Part shown: positions 14,669 through 23,351 of the stretch, in pieces
How positions within the stretch are numbered: the first letter of the stretch is position 1
Layout: each line of letters opens with the position of its first letter
From: Nocardiopsis suaedae
Lineage (GTDB): Bacteria; Actinomycetota; Actinomycetes; Streptosporangiales; Streptosporangiaceae
NCBI RefSeq assembly: GCF_027706745.1
Contig: NZ_JAQFWP010000067.1
Span: forward strand, 1-41,382
Length of the DNA stretch: 41,382 nucleotides
Direction of reading: 5' to 3'
Program-made: the position numbers and the translations under genes
The notes under the pieces: model-generated
The model's input: the letters and a program-made list of their open reading frames with translations, nothing else
Database searches by the model: none
What the model was told of the DNA's origin: nothing

Positions 14669-15724
14669 TCACGGTACGCGTGCGGTCCAGTCCCGCGACC
14701 CGAACTTGGTGACGGCCAGTTCGTGGGCGGTCTCCAGCTCCTCGCCGGTCAGAGTGTCCTCGGTCAGGCCGTTGCGCTCGCGGAACGTCGCCACCATCGC
14801 GTCCATCACCTGCTCGCGCGAGAGCCCCGTCTGCCGCCGCAGCGGGTCCACCCGCTTCTGGGCGCTCCTGGTGCCCTTGTCCGACAGCTTCTCCCTGCCG
14901 ATGCGCAGGACGTCGGTCATCTTCTCGGCGTCGATGTCGTAGGCCATCATCACGTGGTGCAGCACGGCCGACCCGTGCGCCGACACCCGTTTCTGGGCCG
15001 CTCCGGCGATCTTGCCGCCCTTGGAGGCGATGTCGTTCAACGGCTGGTACCAGGCGTCCACGCCCAGGTCGCCGAGCGCCCCCAGCACCCAGTCGTCCAG
15101 GTAGGCGTAGCTGTCGACGAACGGCATGCCGTGCACCATCGCCTCGGGAACGTACAGCGAATAGGTGATGCTGTTGCCCGGCTCCTGGAACATGGCGCCC
15201 CCGCCGCTGATGCGCCGCACGACCGTCACGTCGTGGCGCCGGGCCCCGTCCGGGTCGACCTCGTTGCGCAGGGACTGGAAGCTGCCGATGACCACCGACG
15301 GGCGGTCCCATTCCCAGAACCTCAGGGTCGGGTCGCGGCGACCGGAGGCCACCTCCCGGGTGAGGACCTCGTCCAGGGCCATGTGCACCTCGGGGGCGTG
15401 CGGCCCGTCCTTGATGAGCTGCCAGTCGTAGTCGCTCCAGGTGGTGGCGTGGGCCAGCGCGCGGCGCACGGCGACGCCCACGGCCTCGGCCGAGAACCCG
15501 AACATGACCGTGCCCTCGGGCAGGGTGCTCTCGATGCGCCCGGCGAGCGCCTTGGCGTCGGTGTCGGCCGGCGCCCCTTCGAGCGCGCGGTCGATCTCCT
15601 CGAGCGCCTCGTCGGGTTCGAGGAAGAAGTCCCCCGCGACGCGGACGTGCCGCAGCCGCCCGTCCTCCACCTCGAAGTCGACGACGACGAGCTTTCCGCC
15701 CGGAACCTTGTACTCTCCGTGCAC
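14669..15724 (-). CDS. Lipoate-protein ligase with N-terminal accessory domain
   Basis: This is a 351-residue protein. Residues 1-105 look like the LplA accessory/C-terminal domain (EYKVPGGKLVVVDFEVEDGRL, FFLEPDEALEEI). The catalytic BPL/LplA-type domain occupies about 110-351. It shows VVIGSFQSLRNEVD, the lipoate loop RRISGGGAMFQEPGNSITYSL (described in parts), and DIASKGGKIAGAAQKR with the catalytic Lys. E. coli LplA has these domains in the reverse order. The enzyme activates lipoate with ATP and transfers it to E2 or GcvH lysines; octanoate transfer is the alternative. GTG 15724 is chosen because GGGAGAG lies 6 nt upstream. ATG 15775 would add 17 unlike residues. Confidence 0.85.
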   Translation of the reverse strand: MHGEYKVPGGKLVVVDFEVEDGRLRHVRVAGDFFLEPDEALEEIDRALEGAPADTDAKALAGRIESTLPEGTVMFGFSAEAVGVAVRRALAHATTWSDYDWQLIKDGPHAPEVHMALDEVLTREVASGRRDPTLRFWEWDRPSVVIGSFQSLRNEVDPDGARRHDVTVVRRISGGGAMFQEPGNSITYSLYVPEAMVHGMPFVDSYAYLDDWVLGALGDLGVDAWYQPLNDIASKGGKIAGAAQKRVSAHGSAVLHHVMMAYDIDAEKMTDVLRIGREKLSDKGTRSAQKRVDPLRRQTGLSREQVMDAMVATFRERNGLTEDTLTGEELETAHELAVTKFGSRDWTARVP

Positions 15725-15833
15725 TGGCCACTCTCCCGTGCCGCGGCGCGCGGCCGCCCCATTGCGACTGGGCAAAGACTATGCGCCCCGCCCGCCGGGG
15801 CAGGGGCGCCGCGACGTGAGGTCTCTCGCTCCC

Positions 15834-17987
15834 TCAGCGGGAATCGGCCGGGGGTTCGGCGCCGATGCTGCGGAGGACCGCCGCCGCCTTCAGGAGGGTC
15901 TCGCGGTGTTCCTCTTCGGGGTCGGACATCGCGGTGATGGCTCCGCCGGTGCCCAGGCGCGCCCGGTCCCCGTCGCACACCAGGGTGCGGATGACGATGC
16001 TCAGGTCGGCCGTCCCGTTGAAGCCGAGGTAGCCCAGGCAGCCCGCGTAGGGGCCGCGCGGGCGGTGTTCCAGGGCGTCGAGGAGGGCGACGGTGCGCTC
16101 CTTGGGGGCGCCGGTCATCGATCCGCCGGGGAACAGGGCGCGCAGGCAGTCGACGGCGCCGCGGTCGGCGCGCAGGCGCCCTTTGACCGAGGTCACCAGC
16201 TGGTGCACGGTCGCGTAGGACTCCACGCCCATCAGGCGCGGCACCTGGACGCTGCCGGGGCGGCACACGCGGCCCAGGTCGTTGCGGATGAGGTCGGCGA
16301 TCATCAGGTTCTCGCCGCGGGTCTTGGTGTCGGCGGCCAGTTCGCGCGCGGCCTGCGCGTCGTCGCCGGGGTCGGCCCGCCGGGCGGCGGTGCCCTTGAT
16401 GGGCTTGCTCTCGGCCCAGCCGTGCGCGTCGACGTCCAGGAACCGCTCCGGGGAGGCGCTGAGGACGGTGCGGTCCCCGCTGCGCAGGTAGGCCGCGTAG
16501 GGGGCGGGGTTGTCCCGGCGCAGGCGCCGGTAGGCGGCGAGGAGTCCGCGGGGCTCGCCGGGGGCGGCGGCCTCCATGGCGTAGGTGTAGCAGGCCTCGT
16601 AGCTCTCGCCGTCGAGGAGCCAGGAGCGGACGGTGTCCAGGTCGTCCAGGTAGCCCCGGCGGGTGACGGAGGCGGCGGCCGCCCCCTGGGGGGCGGGCGG
16701 CGGCGGGGGCGGCGCGGGGCTCACGGCGCGCAGCCGCGCCTCGTAGCCGTCGAACCAGGCGGCGGCCTCGGCCGCGGTCCCGCCGGTGTGCACGAGCCAG
16801 GCGGCCCCGGTGAGGTGGTCGGCGGCCAGGAAGCGGCGGACGGTGAGGAACTCGGCGTCGGGGCCGCGCGGGTCGGGGCGCACGGGCCCGGCCGAGGAGG
16901 TGCCGTCGGCGGCGCCGTACCCCAGGTAGCCGACGAGGCCGCCGAGGAAGGGCAGCGGGAAGGCGGCGGGGTCGACGCGGTCGGCGGCGGTGCGGCGGGC
17001 CAGCTCGTCGAAGAGGCCGCCGTCGAGGGGGCGGGCGGTTCCGCCGCGCACCTCCTCCAGGCGGGGCGCGCCGGGCCCCGCGCTGTAGCGGAGTAGAGGG
17101 TCACGGCGGGTGTCGACGGAGCCGAGGAAGCTGTAGCGGCCCATGCCGTAGGCGGTGCGGGCGCTGTCGAGCCAGAAGGCGTGGTCGTCGTCGGCGTGCA
17201 GGGCGGTGAAGACGTCCTCGGCGGCGACGTGCAGGTCGACGGCGCGCACGTGGACGTCGTGGACGGGGGCGGGAGCGGGGGCCTCCGACGCGCGGGGCGC
17301 CGCCTGCGGCCGGGGCCGCTCCTCCGGTGGGCGCGCCGCCCCCGCGGCCGCGGTGTGTTCCGTCGGGGCCGCGGGCAGGGCGAGGAAGTTGGCGATGAGC
17401 TCGCGTCCGTACTCGGTCTCGACCGATTCGGGGTGGAACTGGACCCCGTGCACGGGCCGGGTCCGGTGCCGCAGCCCCATCAGGACGCCGTCGGAGGCGC
17501 GCGCGGCGGCTTCGAGGCCGGACGGCAGCGGCTCGGGGACGGCGAGGGAGTGGTAGCGCACACACCGGAACCCCTGGGGCAGCCCGGCGAAGACCCCGCG
17601 CCCGTCGTGGGCGACCTCGTCGACGCGGCCGTGCATGACGCGGGGGGCGTGCTCGGCCTTGCCGCCCGCGAGCGCGGCGAGGAGCTGGTGGCCCAGGCAC
17701 ACCCCGAGGACGGGGCCGGGGAAGGCCTCCAGCAGCTCGGGAAGGCGGCCGATGTCGCCGGGCACGTGCGGACTGCCGGGGCCGGGCGAGACGACGAGGT
17801 GGGTGTGGCCCCCGGCGAGGACGTCGGCCGGGTCGAAGGCGTCGTTGGGCACGGTGTGCGGCTCGGTCCCGGCGACCTGCCAGATGAGCTGGTGCAGGTT
17901 GAAAGTGTAGGAGTCGTGGTTGTCCACGAGCAGGACGCGCGGCGCCGCGTCGGGAGGCGCCCCGCTCCCGGACGGATGGTCGCGCAT
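15834..17987 (-). CDS. pabAB: Fused aminodeoxychorismate synthase PabA-PabB
   Basis: This 717-residue fusion joins two subunits. Residues about 16-212 are the glutamine amidotransferase: DNHDSYTFNLHQL, the nucleophile in GVCLGHQ (Cys97), and HGVQFHPESVETEYG. After a Pro/Ala linker, residues about 245-715 are the chorismate-binding subunit: SPERFLDVD, PIKGTA near residue 530, ENLMIADLIRNDLGRVC, YATVHQLVTSVKG, GSMTGAPK and a late GTGGAIT. PIKGT with Lys, where anthranilate synthase has PIAGT, marks aminodeoxychorismate synthesis. It makes 4-amino-4-deoxychorismate for p-aminobenzoate and folate. Fused forms also supply actinomycete secondary pathways, but no biosynthetic cluster surrounds it here. 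No pabC is adjacent. Confidence 0.93.
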   Translation of the reverse strand: MRDHPSGSGAPPDAAPRVLLVDNHDSYTFNLHQLIWQVAGTEPHTVPNDAFDPADVLAGGHTHLVVSPGPGSPHVPGDIGRLPELLEAFPGPVLGVCLGHQLLAALAGGKAEHAPRVMHGRVDEVAHDGRGVFAGLPQGFRCVRYHSLAVPEPLPSGLEAAARASDGVLMGLRHRTRPVHGVQFHPESVETEYGRELIANFLALPAAPTEHTAAAGAARPPEERPRPQAAPRASEAPAPAPVHDVHVRAVDLHVAAEDVFTALHADDDHAFWLDSARTAYGMGRYSFLGSVDTRRDPLLRYSAGPGAPRLEEVRGGTARPLDGGLFDELARRTAADRVDPAAFPLPFLGGLVGYLGYGAADGTSSAGPVRPDPRGPDAEFLTVRRFLAADHLTGAAWLVHTGGTAAEAAAWFDGYEARLRAVSPAPPPPPPAPQGAAAASVTRRGYLDDLDTVRSWLLDGESYEACYTYAMEAAAPGEPRGLLAAYRRLRRDNPAPYAAYLRSGDRTVLSASPERFLDVDAHGWAESKPIKGTAARRADPGDDAQAARELAADTKTRGENLMIADLIRNDLGRVCRPGSVQVPRLMGVESYATVHQLVTSVKGRLRADRGAVDCLRALFPGGSMTGAPKERTVALLDALEHRPRGPYAGCLGYLGFNGTADLSIVIRTLVCDGDRARLGTGGAITAMSDPEEEHRETLLKAAAVLRSIGAEPPADSR

Positions 17988-18195
17988 GCCGGGCCTTTCG
18001 GTGCGGCCGCGCAGCGCGCGGCCGGGTCGCTATCGGGCGGTTGGGAGGTGTTTCCACGATATCGACCCGGAACGGGCGCCCGGGAGTCGGCTCGGAAACG
18101 TCGGCGCCGGGGGGCGGCACGCGGGCTGATCGGCGCCCTTACGGCGAACGTGCCGCCGACCGCCGCACGGGTCCGGCGACGGCCATCATGGCCGT

Positions 18196-18747
18196 ATGTG
18201 CGAGAAGAGCGGAACGGGCGGCGACACCGACGGCGCGTCCGAGGGGGCCCAGGCCGGGCGGGAAGGGACGAGCTTCCGCCTGGCGGCGTATGCGCTGTGC
18301 ATCGACGGCGGGAAGGTGCTGCTCACCCGTCATGTGTCGGGGAACTGGACGCTTCCGGGCGGCAGGGTCGAGCACGGCGAGGACCCGTTCGACGCGGTGA
18401 CGCGGGAGGTCGAGGAGGAGACCGGATACGGCGCGCAGGTCGAGCGCCTCCTGGGCGTGGATTCGCGGGTGATCCCTCCGGCCGTGGCACGGGCGGGGGT
18501 GGCGCACCAGAACGTCGGCGTCTTCTACCGGGTCCGGGTCGGCGGCGACGGGCAGCGCTCAGGGACGGGCTCGGGGCCGTCTCCGGTGGAAGACGCGGAC
18601 ACCGTCGAGACGGCGTGGACTCCCTTCACCGATGTCCCGAGCCTCCCCCGTTCGTCGCTGGTGGACGTCGGGATCGAACTCGTGCGGACCCTTCCGGCGT
18701 CCGGACACGTTCCTCCCGTCCCCGTCGGCGGACTCGTCGACCATTGA
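18196..18747 (+). CDS. NUDIX hydrolase
   Basis: This 183-residue protein has a complete NUDIX box. GGRVEHGEDPFDAVTREVEE continues into ETGY, fitting GX5EX7REUXEEXGU, after NWTLPGG. The N-terminal 25 residues are Gly/Asp-rich and poorly conserved. It hydrolyses a nucleoside diphosphate linked to another moiety; the substrate is not evident. It is divergent from pabAB across about 208 bp. ATG 18196 could be replaced by a later start without losing the domain. A terminator follows at 18772. Confidence 0.85.
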   Translation: MCEKSGTGGDTDGASEGAQAGREGTSFRLAAYALCIDGGKVLLTRHVSGNWTLPGGRVEHGEDPFDAVTREVEEETGYGAQVERLLGVDSRVIPPAVARAGVAHQNVGVFYRVRVGGDGQRSGTGSGPSPVEDADTVETAWTPFTDVPSLPRSSLVDVGIELVRTLPASGHVPPVPVGGLVDH

Positions 18748-18771
18748 CGCCGCGGAATCCGCGCACGGCGT

Positions 18772-18803
18772 GGGCCCCGGGCACCGTGCGGTGTCCGGGG
18801 CCC
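18772..18803 (+). terminator. Terminator after the NUDIX gene
   Basis: GGGCCCCGG (18772-18780) pairs with CCGGGGCCC (18795-18803), with an inner ACC/GGT continuation. It lies 25 nt after the NUDIX stop and just before palindromic repeat copy 1. Confidence 0.6.
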
Positions 18804-18809
18804 CTCCGC

Positions 18810-18871
18810 GTTGATCTCGGGAGAAACGACGCTACCGGCCAACTTTTAGGGGCGTTTTCCCCGAGATCAAC
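18810..18871. repeat. GATCTCGGG palindromic repeat, copy 1 (core only)
   Basis: The left arm 18810-18832 starts GTTGATCTCGGG. The right arm 18851-18871 ends CCCGAGATCAAC, and the loop begins TACC. The outer 12 bp pair perfectly and the inner part is imperfect (AAACGACGC against GCGTTTT). The arms and even the TACC loop start recur at 29933-29990, so this is a dispersed repeat rather than just a terminator, although it lies between two convergent genes. Confidence 0.75.
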
Positions 18872-18901
18872 GATGCAGGGCCGCCGATCCGCGCTGGGTC
18901 T

Positions 18902-20320
18902 TTAGAGCAGGGACACCGCCTCGGTCAGGACCGAGCGCAGGATCTGCTCGATCTCGTCGAACACCGCCTGGTCGGCGACCAGGGCCGGGGCGAGCTGGAT
19001 GACCGGGTCGCCGCGGTCGTCGGCGCGGCAGTACAGGCCCGCGTCGAAGAGCGCGCCCGACAGGAAGCCGCGCAGGATGCGCTCGGACTCGTCGGCGTCG
19101 AAGGTCTGCCGGGTCTCCCGGTCCTTCACCAGCTCGATGCCGTAGAAGTAGCCGTCGCCGCGCACGTCGCCGACGATCGGCAGGTCCTTGAGCTTCTCCA
19201 GGGTGGATCGGAACGCCGCCTCGTTCGCGCGCACGTGCCCCGTCAGCCCCTCGCGCTCGAACACGTCGAGGTTGGCCAGGGCGACCGCCGAGGAGACCGG
19301 GTGGCCGCCGAAGGTGTAGCCGTGGGTGAAGGCGGTGGAGCCCCCGCGGAACGGCTCGAAGATCCGGTCGGAGGCGATGGCCGCGCCGATGGGGGCGTAG
19401 CCGGAGGTCATGCCCTTGGCGCAGGTGATGATGTCGGGGGTGTAGCCGTAGCGCTCGCAGGCGAACATGTGGCCCACCCGCCCGAAGGCGCAGATGACCT
19501 CGTCGGACACCAGCAGCACGTCGTACTTGTCGCAGATCTCGCGGACCGCCTGGAAGTAGCCGGGGGGCGGCGGGAAGCAGCCGCCGGAGTTCTGCACGGG
19601 CTCCAGGAAGACGGCGGCGACGGTCTCGGGCCCCTCGTTGAGGACGGCCTGCTCGACCTGGCGGGCGGCCCAGCGGCCGAACGCCTCGGGGTCCTTGGAC
19701 ATCCCGGTCTCGCCGGTGATCTCGTCGGCCCGGTACAGGTTGGTGTTGGCCACCTTGCGGGCGCCGGGGACGAGCGGCTCGAAGACCTTCTTCAGGTCGG
19801 GGACGCCGGTGATGGACAGGGCGCCGTGGGTGGTGCCGTGGTAGGCCACCGAGCGGCTGACGACCTTGCGCTTCTCGGGGCGGCCGGTGAGCGAGAAGTA
19901 CTGCTTGGCGAGCTTCCAGGCGGTCTCCACGGCCTCGCTGCCGCTGGTGGTGAAGAAGACCCGGTTCAGGTCGCCGGGGGTCTGCGCGGTGAGGCGCTCG
20001 GCCAGCTCGATCGCGGCGGGGTGGGCGTAGCTCCACAGCGGGAAGTAGGCGAGGTCGGCGGCCTGGCGCGACGCCGCCTCGGCGATCTCGCGCCGCCCGT
20101 GCCCGGCCTGGACGACGAAGAGGCCGGCCAGGCCGTCGATGTAGCGGCGGCCCTCGGCGTCCCAGATGTGGACCCCGTCGCCGCGGGTGATGACGGGGAC
20201 GCGGGCGCCGTCCTCGAAGGTCGAGTGGCGGGTGAAGTGCATCCACAGGTGGTCCCGGGCGGCGTCCGAGAGTCTCCGGGCGTCGCCTGGGGTCGCTTCC
20301 TGCGCGGTGTTCGTGCTCAT
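18902..20320 (-). CDS. Class III pyridoxal-phosphate aminotransferase
   Basis: This 472-residue protein has the omega-amino-acid:pyruvate aminotransferase type of sequence: HSTFEDGARVP, YIDGLAGLFVVQAGHGR, FTTSGSEAVETAWKLA, AYHGTTHGALS, FLEPVQNSGGC, DEVICAFGRVG and the PLP lysine in TCAKGMTSGYAPIGA. A Thr-His-Gly-Tyr-Thr-Phe-Gly-Gly-His-Pro segment follows (FTHGYTFGGHP). It transfers an amino group from an omega-amino acid, beta-alanine or diamine to a keto acid. The donor is not certain. A TTGACG element on the minus strand (20383-20388) about 65 bp before the start could be its -35. It stands alone, with no dehydrogenase partner nearby. Confidence 0.88.
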   Translation of the reverse strand: MSTNTAQEATPGDARRLSDAARDHLWMHFTRHSTFEDGARVPVITRGDGVHIWDAEGRRYIDGLAGLFVVQAGHGRREIAEAASRQAADLAYFPLWSYAHPAAIELAERLTAQTPGDLNRVFFTTSGSEAVETAWKLAKQYFSLTGRPEKRKVVSRSVAYHGTTHGALSITGVPDLKKVFEPLVPGARKVANTNLYRADEITGETGMSKDPEAFGRWAARQVEQAVLNEGPETVAAVFLEPVQNSGGCFPPPPGYFQAVREICDKYDVLLVSDEVICAFGRVGHMFACERYGYTPDIITCAKGMTSGYAPIGAAIASDRIFEPFRGGSTAFTHGYTFGGHPVSSAVALANLDVFEREGLTGHVRANEAAFRSTLEKLKDLPIVGDVRGDGYFYGIELVKDRETRQTFDADESERILRGFLSGALFDAGLYCRADDRGDPVIQLAPALVADQAVFDEIEQILRSVLTEAVSLL

Positions 20321-20464
20321 GGCCCCTTGCCCATTGTCCGATTCGGGTGCGGTGCCCCATGATCAGCACGCACACCCCGATTCGTCAACTGTTTCAGGGG
20401 TGAATCTTGAGATAGGCAACTGATAACGAAGACGATCAGCGAGTTCTTAACGGTTTTCGCACTC

Positions 20465-22282
20465 CTAGCCGGAAGGAGGCCCGGGGTGCTCCGGGCCCGG
20501 GGCCGCGACCTCGGCGACCGCGAACGCGTGCCCGTCCAGGCCGACCCGGCCGCCCCGCACCCGCGGGTCCGAGGAGGCCAGCAGCACCCGCTCGACCGGG
20601 GCGTCCAGCACCGCATCGGCCGGATGCGGCCGCAGGTTGCACGCCACCCGCAGCGGGCCGCGGTGCAGCACCAGCACCCGGCCGTCGTCGGAGGCGCGCA
20701 CGGTGAACCGGTCCAGGCGCGGGTCGGCCAGCTCCGGGCGGGCGCGGCGCAGCGCGATCAGCTCCCGGTAGGCGTCCAGCACCGCGCGGTGGGGGTCGGC
20801 CCCGCGCTCGGCCCAGTCCAGGACGGAGGACTCGCGCGCGGCCGGGTCCATGGGGTCGGGCACCGCGTCGGTCCACCCGTGCGCCGCGAACTCCCGGCGC
20901 CGCCCCCGGCGCACCGCCTCGGCCAGGCCGGGGTCGGGGAAGGAGGCGAAGAACCGCCAGGGGGTGGAGGCCGCCCACTCCTCCCCCATGAACAGCATCG
21001 GCGTGTAGGGCGAGCACAGGACCAGCGCCGCCCCGCACACCAGCAGCGCGGGCGGGACCGACGCGGACAGGCGGTCGCCCAGGGCGCGGTTGCCGACCTG
21101 GTCGTGGGTCTGCAGGTAGGCCAGGAAGCGGGCACCGGAGTCGGCGGAGGGGTCGACGGGGGCGCCGTGGCAGCGGCCCCGGAACGACGAGTACCCGCCG
21201 TCGTGCAGGAAGGTGCGGCGCAGCGTGCGCGGCAGCGCGGCGGGGCCGGCGAAGTCGGCGTAGTAGCCGTGGGTCTCCCCGGTGAGCGCGGTGTGCAGGG
21301 CGTGGTGCAGGTCGTCGGACCACTGGGCGTCCATGCCCAGCCCTCCGGCGGAGCGCGGGCGCACCGTGCGGGGGTCGTTGCGGTCGGTCTCGGCGATCAG
21401 CGACAGCGGGCGGCCGAGCCCGGCGGCGAGCGCCTCCACCTCGGCCGACAGCTCGGGCAGGAGCGGGAGGGCGCGGGTGTCGTGCAGCGCGTGCACCGCG
21501 TCCAGGCGCAGTCCGTCCAGGTGGTAGTGGCGCAGCCAGCCCAGGGCGTTGTCGAGGACGTAGCGGCGCACCTCGTCGGAGCCGGGTCCGTCGAGGTTGA
21601 GGGACGGCCCCCAGGCGGTGGCACCGGTCGAGAAGTAGGGGCCGAAGCGGGGCAGTGTCGCCCCGGAGGGGCCCAGATGGTTGTAGACGACGTCGAGGAC
21701 GACGCCCAGGCCGCGGGCGTGGCAGGCGTCGACGAAGCGCTTGAGCCCGTCGGGGCCGCCGTAGGGCTCGTGGACGGCGTACCACAGGACGCCGTCGTAG
21801 CCCCAGCCGCGCTCGCCGTCGAAGGCGTTGACCGGCATCAGCCCGACCAGGTCGACCCCCAGGTCGGCCAGGTGGTCGAGGCGCCCCACGGCGGCGTCGA
21901 AGGTGCCCTCGGCGGTGAAGGTGCCGACGTGCAGCTCGTACAGGACCGACCCGGGCAGGGCGCGGCCGCGCCAGCCGCCGTCGGTCCAGGGGAAGGCGGA
22001 GTGGTCGTAGGCGCGGGAGGGGCCGGTGACGCCGTACGGCTGCCACGCCGACCGCGGGTCGGGCAGCGGATCGGTGTCGTCGCCCAAGAGGAAGGCGTAG
22101 TCCGTGCCGGGGGCGGGAGGCGGGCCGCCGAGCACCCACCGGCCTCCCGGCCGCGGTTCCATGTCCCGGTCCTGCCCGTCGGCCCGCAGGCGGACCCGGT
22201 CGTACTCCGGGGCCCACACACCGAGCCGGTCACCAGCGCCGTTGTCCACGGGGTGCCCGTACCCGCCGACGAGCGCGGCCAC
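20465..22282 (-). CDS. treZ: Malto-oligosyltrehalose trehalohydrolase TreZ
   Basis: This GH13 enzyme of about 605 residues has an N-terminal beta-sandwich (about 15-95: LGVWAPEYDRVRL). The catalytic barrel follows with SVLYELHVGTFTAEGTFD, VLDVVYNHLGPSG, the nucleophile Asp in GLRLDAVHAL, the acid Glu in LIAETDRND, and the transition-state stabilising THDQVGNRA. TreZ releases trehalose from the maltooligosyl-trehalose made by TreY. The start used is GTG 22282, 16 bp after the upstream methyltransferase stop. A later GTG nearer LGVWAPEY is equally possible because the first residues are not conserved. It is the last gene of the treY-rlmA-treZ run. Confidence 0.92.
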   Translation of the reverse strand: MAALVGGYGHPVDNGAGDRLGVWAPEYDRVRLRADGQDRDMEPRPGGRWVLGGPPPAPGTDYAFLLGDDTDPLPDPRSAWQPYGVTGPSRAYDHSAFPWTDGGWRGRALPGSVLYELHVGTFTAEGTFDAAVGRLDHLADLGVDLVGLMPVNAFDGERGWGYDGVLWYAVHEPYGGPDGLKRFVDACHARGLGVVLDVVYNHLGPSGATLPRFGPYFSTGATAWGPSLNLDGPGSDEVRRYVLDNALGWLRHYHLDGLRLDAVHALHDTRALPLLPELSAEVEALAAGLGRPLSLIAETDRNDPRTVRPRSAGGLGMDAQWSDDLHHALHTALTGETHGYYADFAGPAALPRTLRRTFLHDGGYSSFRGRCHGAPVDPSADSGARFLAYLQTHDQVGNRALGDRLSASVPPALLVCGAALVLCSPYTPMLFMGEEWAASTPWRFFASFPDPGLAEAVRRGRRREFAAHGWTDAVPDPMDPAARESSVLDWAERGADPHRAVLDAYRELIALRRARPELADPRLDRFTVRASDDGRVLVLHRGPLRVACNLRPHPADAVLDAPVERVLLASSDPRVRGGRVGLDGHAFAVAEVAAPGPEHPGPPSG

Positions 22283-22298
22283 GCGGGGCCGGCGCCCC

Positions 22299-23189
22299 CT
22301 ACCGGGGCCGGTACACCCCGATGCGGAAGGAGGCGGTGACCTCGACCGGGTCGGGCAGCGCGTCGGCGCGGCGCTCCAGCTCGCCGGGGGCGAGGTGGCG
22401 GGCGCTGGGGCCCATGCCCGCGACGGTCAGGGCGTCGGGGCGGGGCAGGCGCATGGGGTAGGCGACGTCCTCGCCGCCGGTGCGCTCGAACCGGGCCGAG
22501 AGCGTGTCCTCCAGGCGCTCCTCCTTGCGGGCGTCGACGGAGACGAGGCCGAGGGCGCCGACGAGCTCGCCCAGGTGGTCGGCGCCCGGGGTGACGACGA
22601 CGAGGGCGCCGCCGGGGCGCAGCACCCGGTGGAACTCGTCGGCGCCGCGCGGGGCGAAGACGTTGAGCAGGACGGACACGGTGCCGTCGCGCAGCGGCAG
22701 GCCGCGCCAGGCGTCGCAGGCGGCGGCCCCGGCCCGCGGGTGGGCCTTCGCGGCCCGGCGCAGGGCGTATTTGGACAGGTCGAGCCCGATGCCGAGGGCG
22801 TCGGAGGAGCGGTCGAGGACGCGGGAGAGGTAGTAGCCGGTACCGGCGCCGACGTCGGCGGCCAGCCCGCCGCCGACCAGGGCGGGGGCGGCGGCCTCGG
22901 CGATGCGGGAGGCGAGGGGGGCGTAGTGCCCGGCCTCCTGGAAGCCCTGCCGGTCGCGCACCATGTCGGCGGTGTCGGCGGTCCCGGTGGGCCGGGCACC
23001 GGTGAGGAGCCCGGCGTACCCCTCTTTGGCGACGTCGAAGGAGTGCCCCGAGGCGCAGCGCAGGGCGTTGCCCTCCGGGCGGATCGGGTGCCCGCAGTGA
23101 GGGCAGGCGAGGGAGCCGAGGACCGCCGGGGGCATCCGGAGCCGGTCCAGGACAGGGTGGTGCCGGTCGTCGTCGCGCGAGGTAGCCAT
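22299..23189 (-). CDS. RlmA/TlrB-type 23S rRNA (guanine-N1) methyltransferase
   Basis: This 296-residue protein starts with a zinc-binding module (about 29-52: CPHCGHPIRPEGNALRCASGH), then DVAKEGYAGLL. A class I SAM methyltransferase domain follows, with ADVGAGTGYYL as motif I, GIGLDLSKYALRRAAKAHP and LLNVFAPRG. This is the RlmA family layout: RlmA(I) methylates G745 and TlrB/RlmA(II) methylates G748, the latter giving resistance to tylosin-type macrolides. Which base is modified here cannot be read from sequence. ATG 23189 has only a weak ribosome-binding site. It sits between treY (413 bp upstream) and treZ (16 bp downstream), an odd place for an rRNA enzyme. Confidence 0.85.
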   Translation of the reverse strand: MATSRDDDRHHPVLDRLRMPPAVLGSLACPHCGHPIRPEGNALRCASGHSFDVAKEGYAGLLTGARPTGTADTADMVRDRQGFQEAGHYAPLASRIAEAAAPALVGGGLAADVGAGTGYYLSRVLDRSSDALGIGLDLSKYALRRAAKAHPRAGAAACDAWRGLPLRDGTVSVLLNVFAPRGADEFHRVLRPGGALVVVTPGADHLGELVGALGLVSVDARKEERLEDTLSARFERTGGEDVAYPMRLPRPDALTVAGMGPSARHLAPGELERRADALPDPVEVTASFRIGVYRPR

Positions 23190-23227
23190 GATCGCCGTCC
23201 ACTGTAGAGCGTGGAGGCCGGGGCCAG

Positions 23228-23253
23228 GCCCACCCGGCGGCGCCGGGGTGGGC
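23228..23253 (-). terminator. Possible terminator or leader hairpin
   Basis: GCCCACCCGGCG (23228-23239) pairs with CGCCGGGGTGGGC (23241-23253) with one bulged G. It lies about 40 bp before the methyltransferase start on the minus strand, so it may be a leader structure rather than the treY terminator. Confidence 0.35.
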
Positions 23254-23351
23254 TGGGTCCCGCTCACGGAGCGTGGCCAGGAGGCGGGTCGGCGAGGTGC
23301 CAGGCGGAGGGCAGCGACGACGAAGGGGAGCGGCCCGTGCGGCAGCGCTGT

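Noticed and set aside
15834-17987. Anthranilate synthase instead of aminodeoxychorismate synthase
   Set aside because: The chorismate-binding motif is PIKGT with Lys, which indicates the aminodeoxychorismate type.
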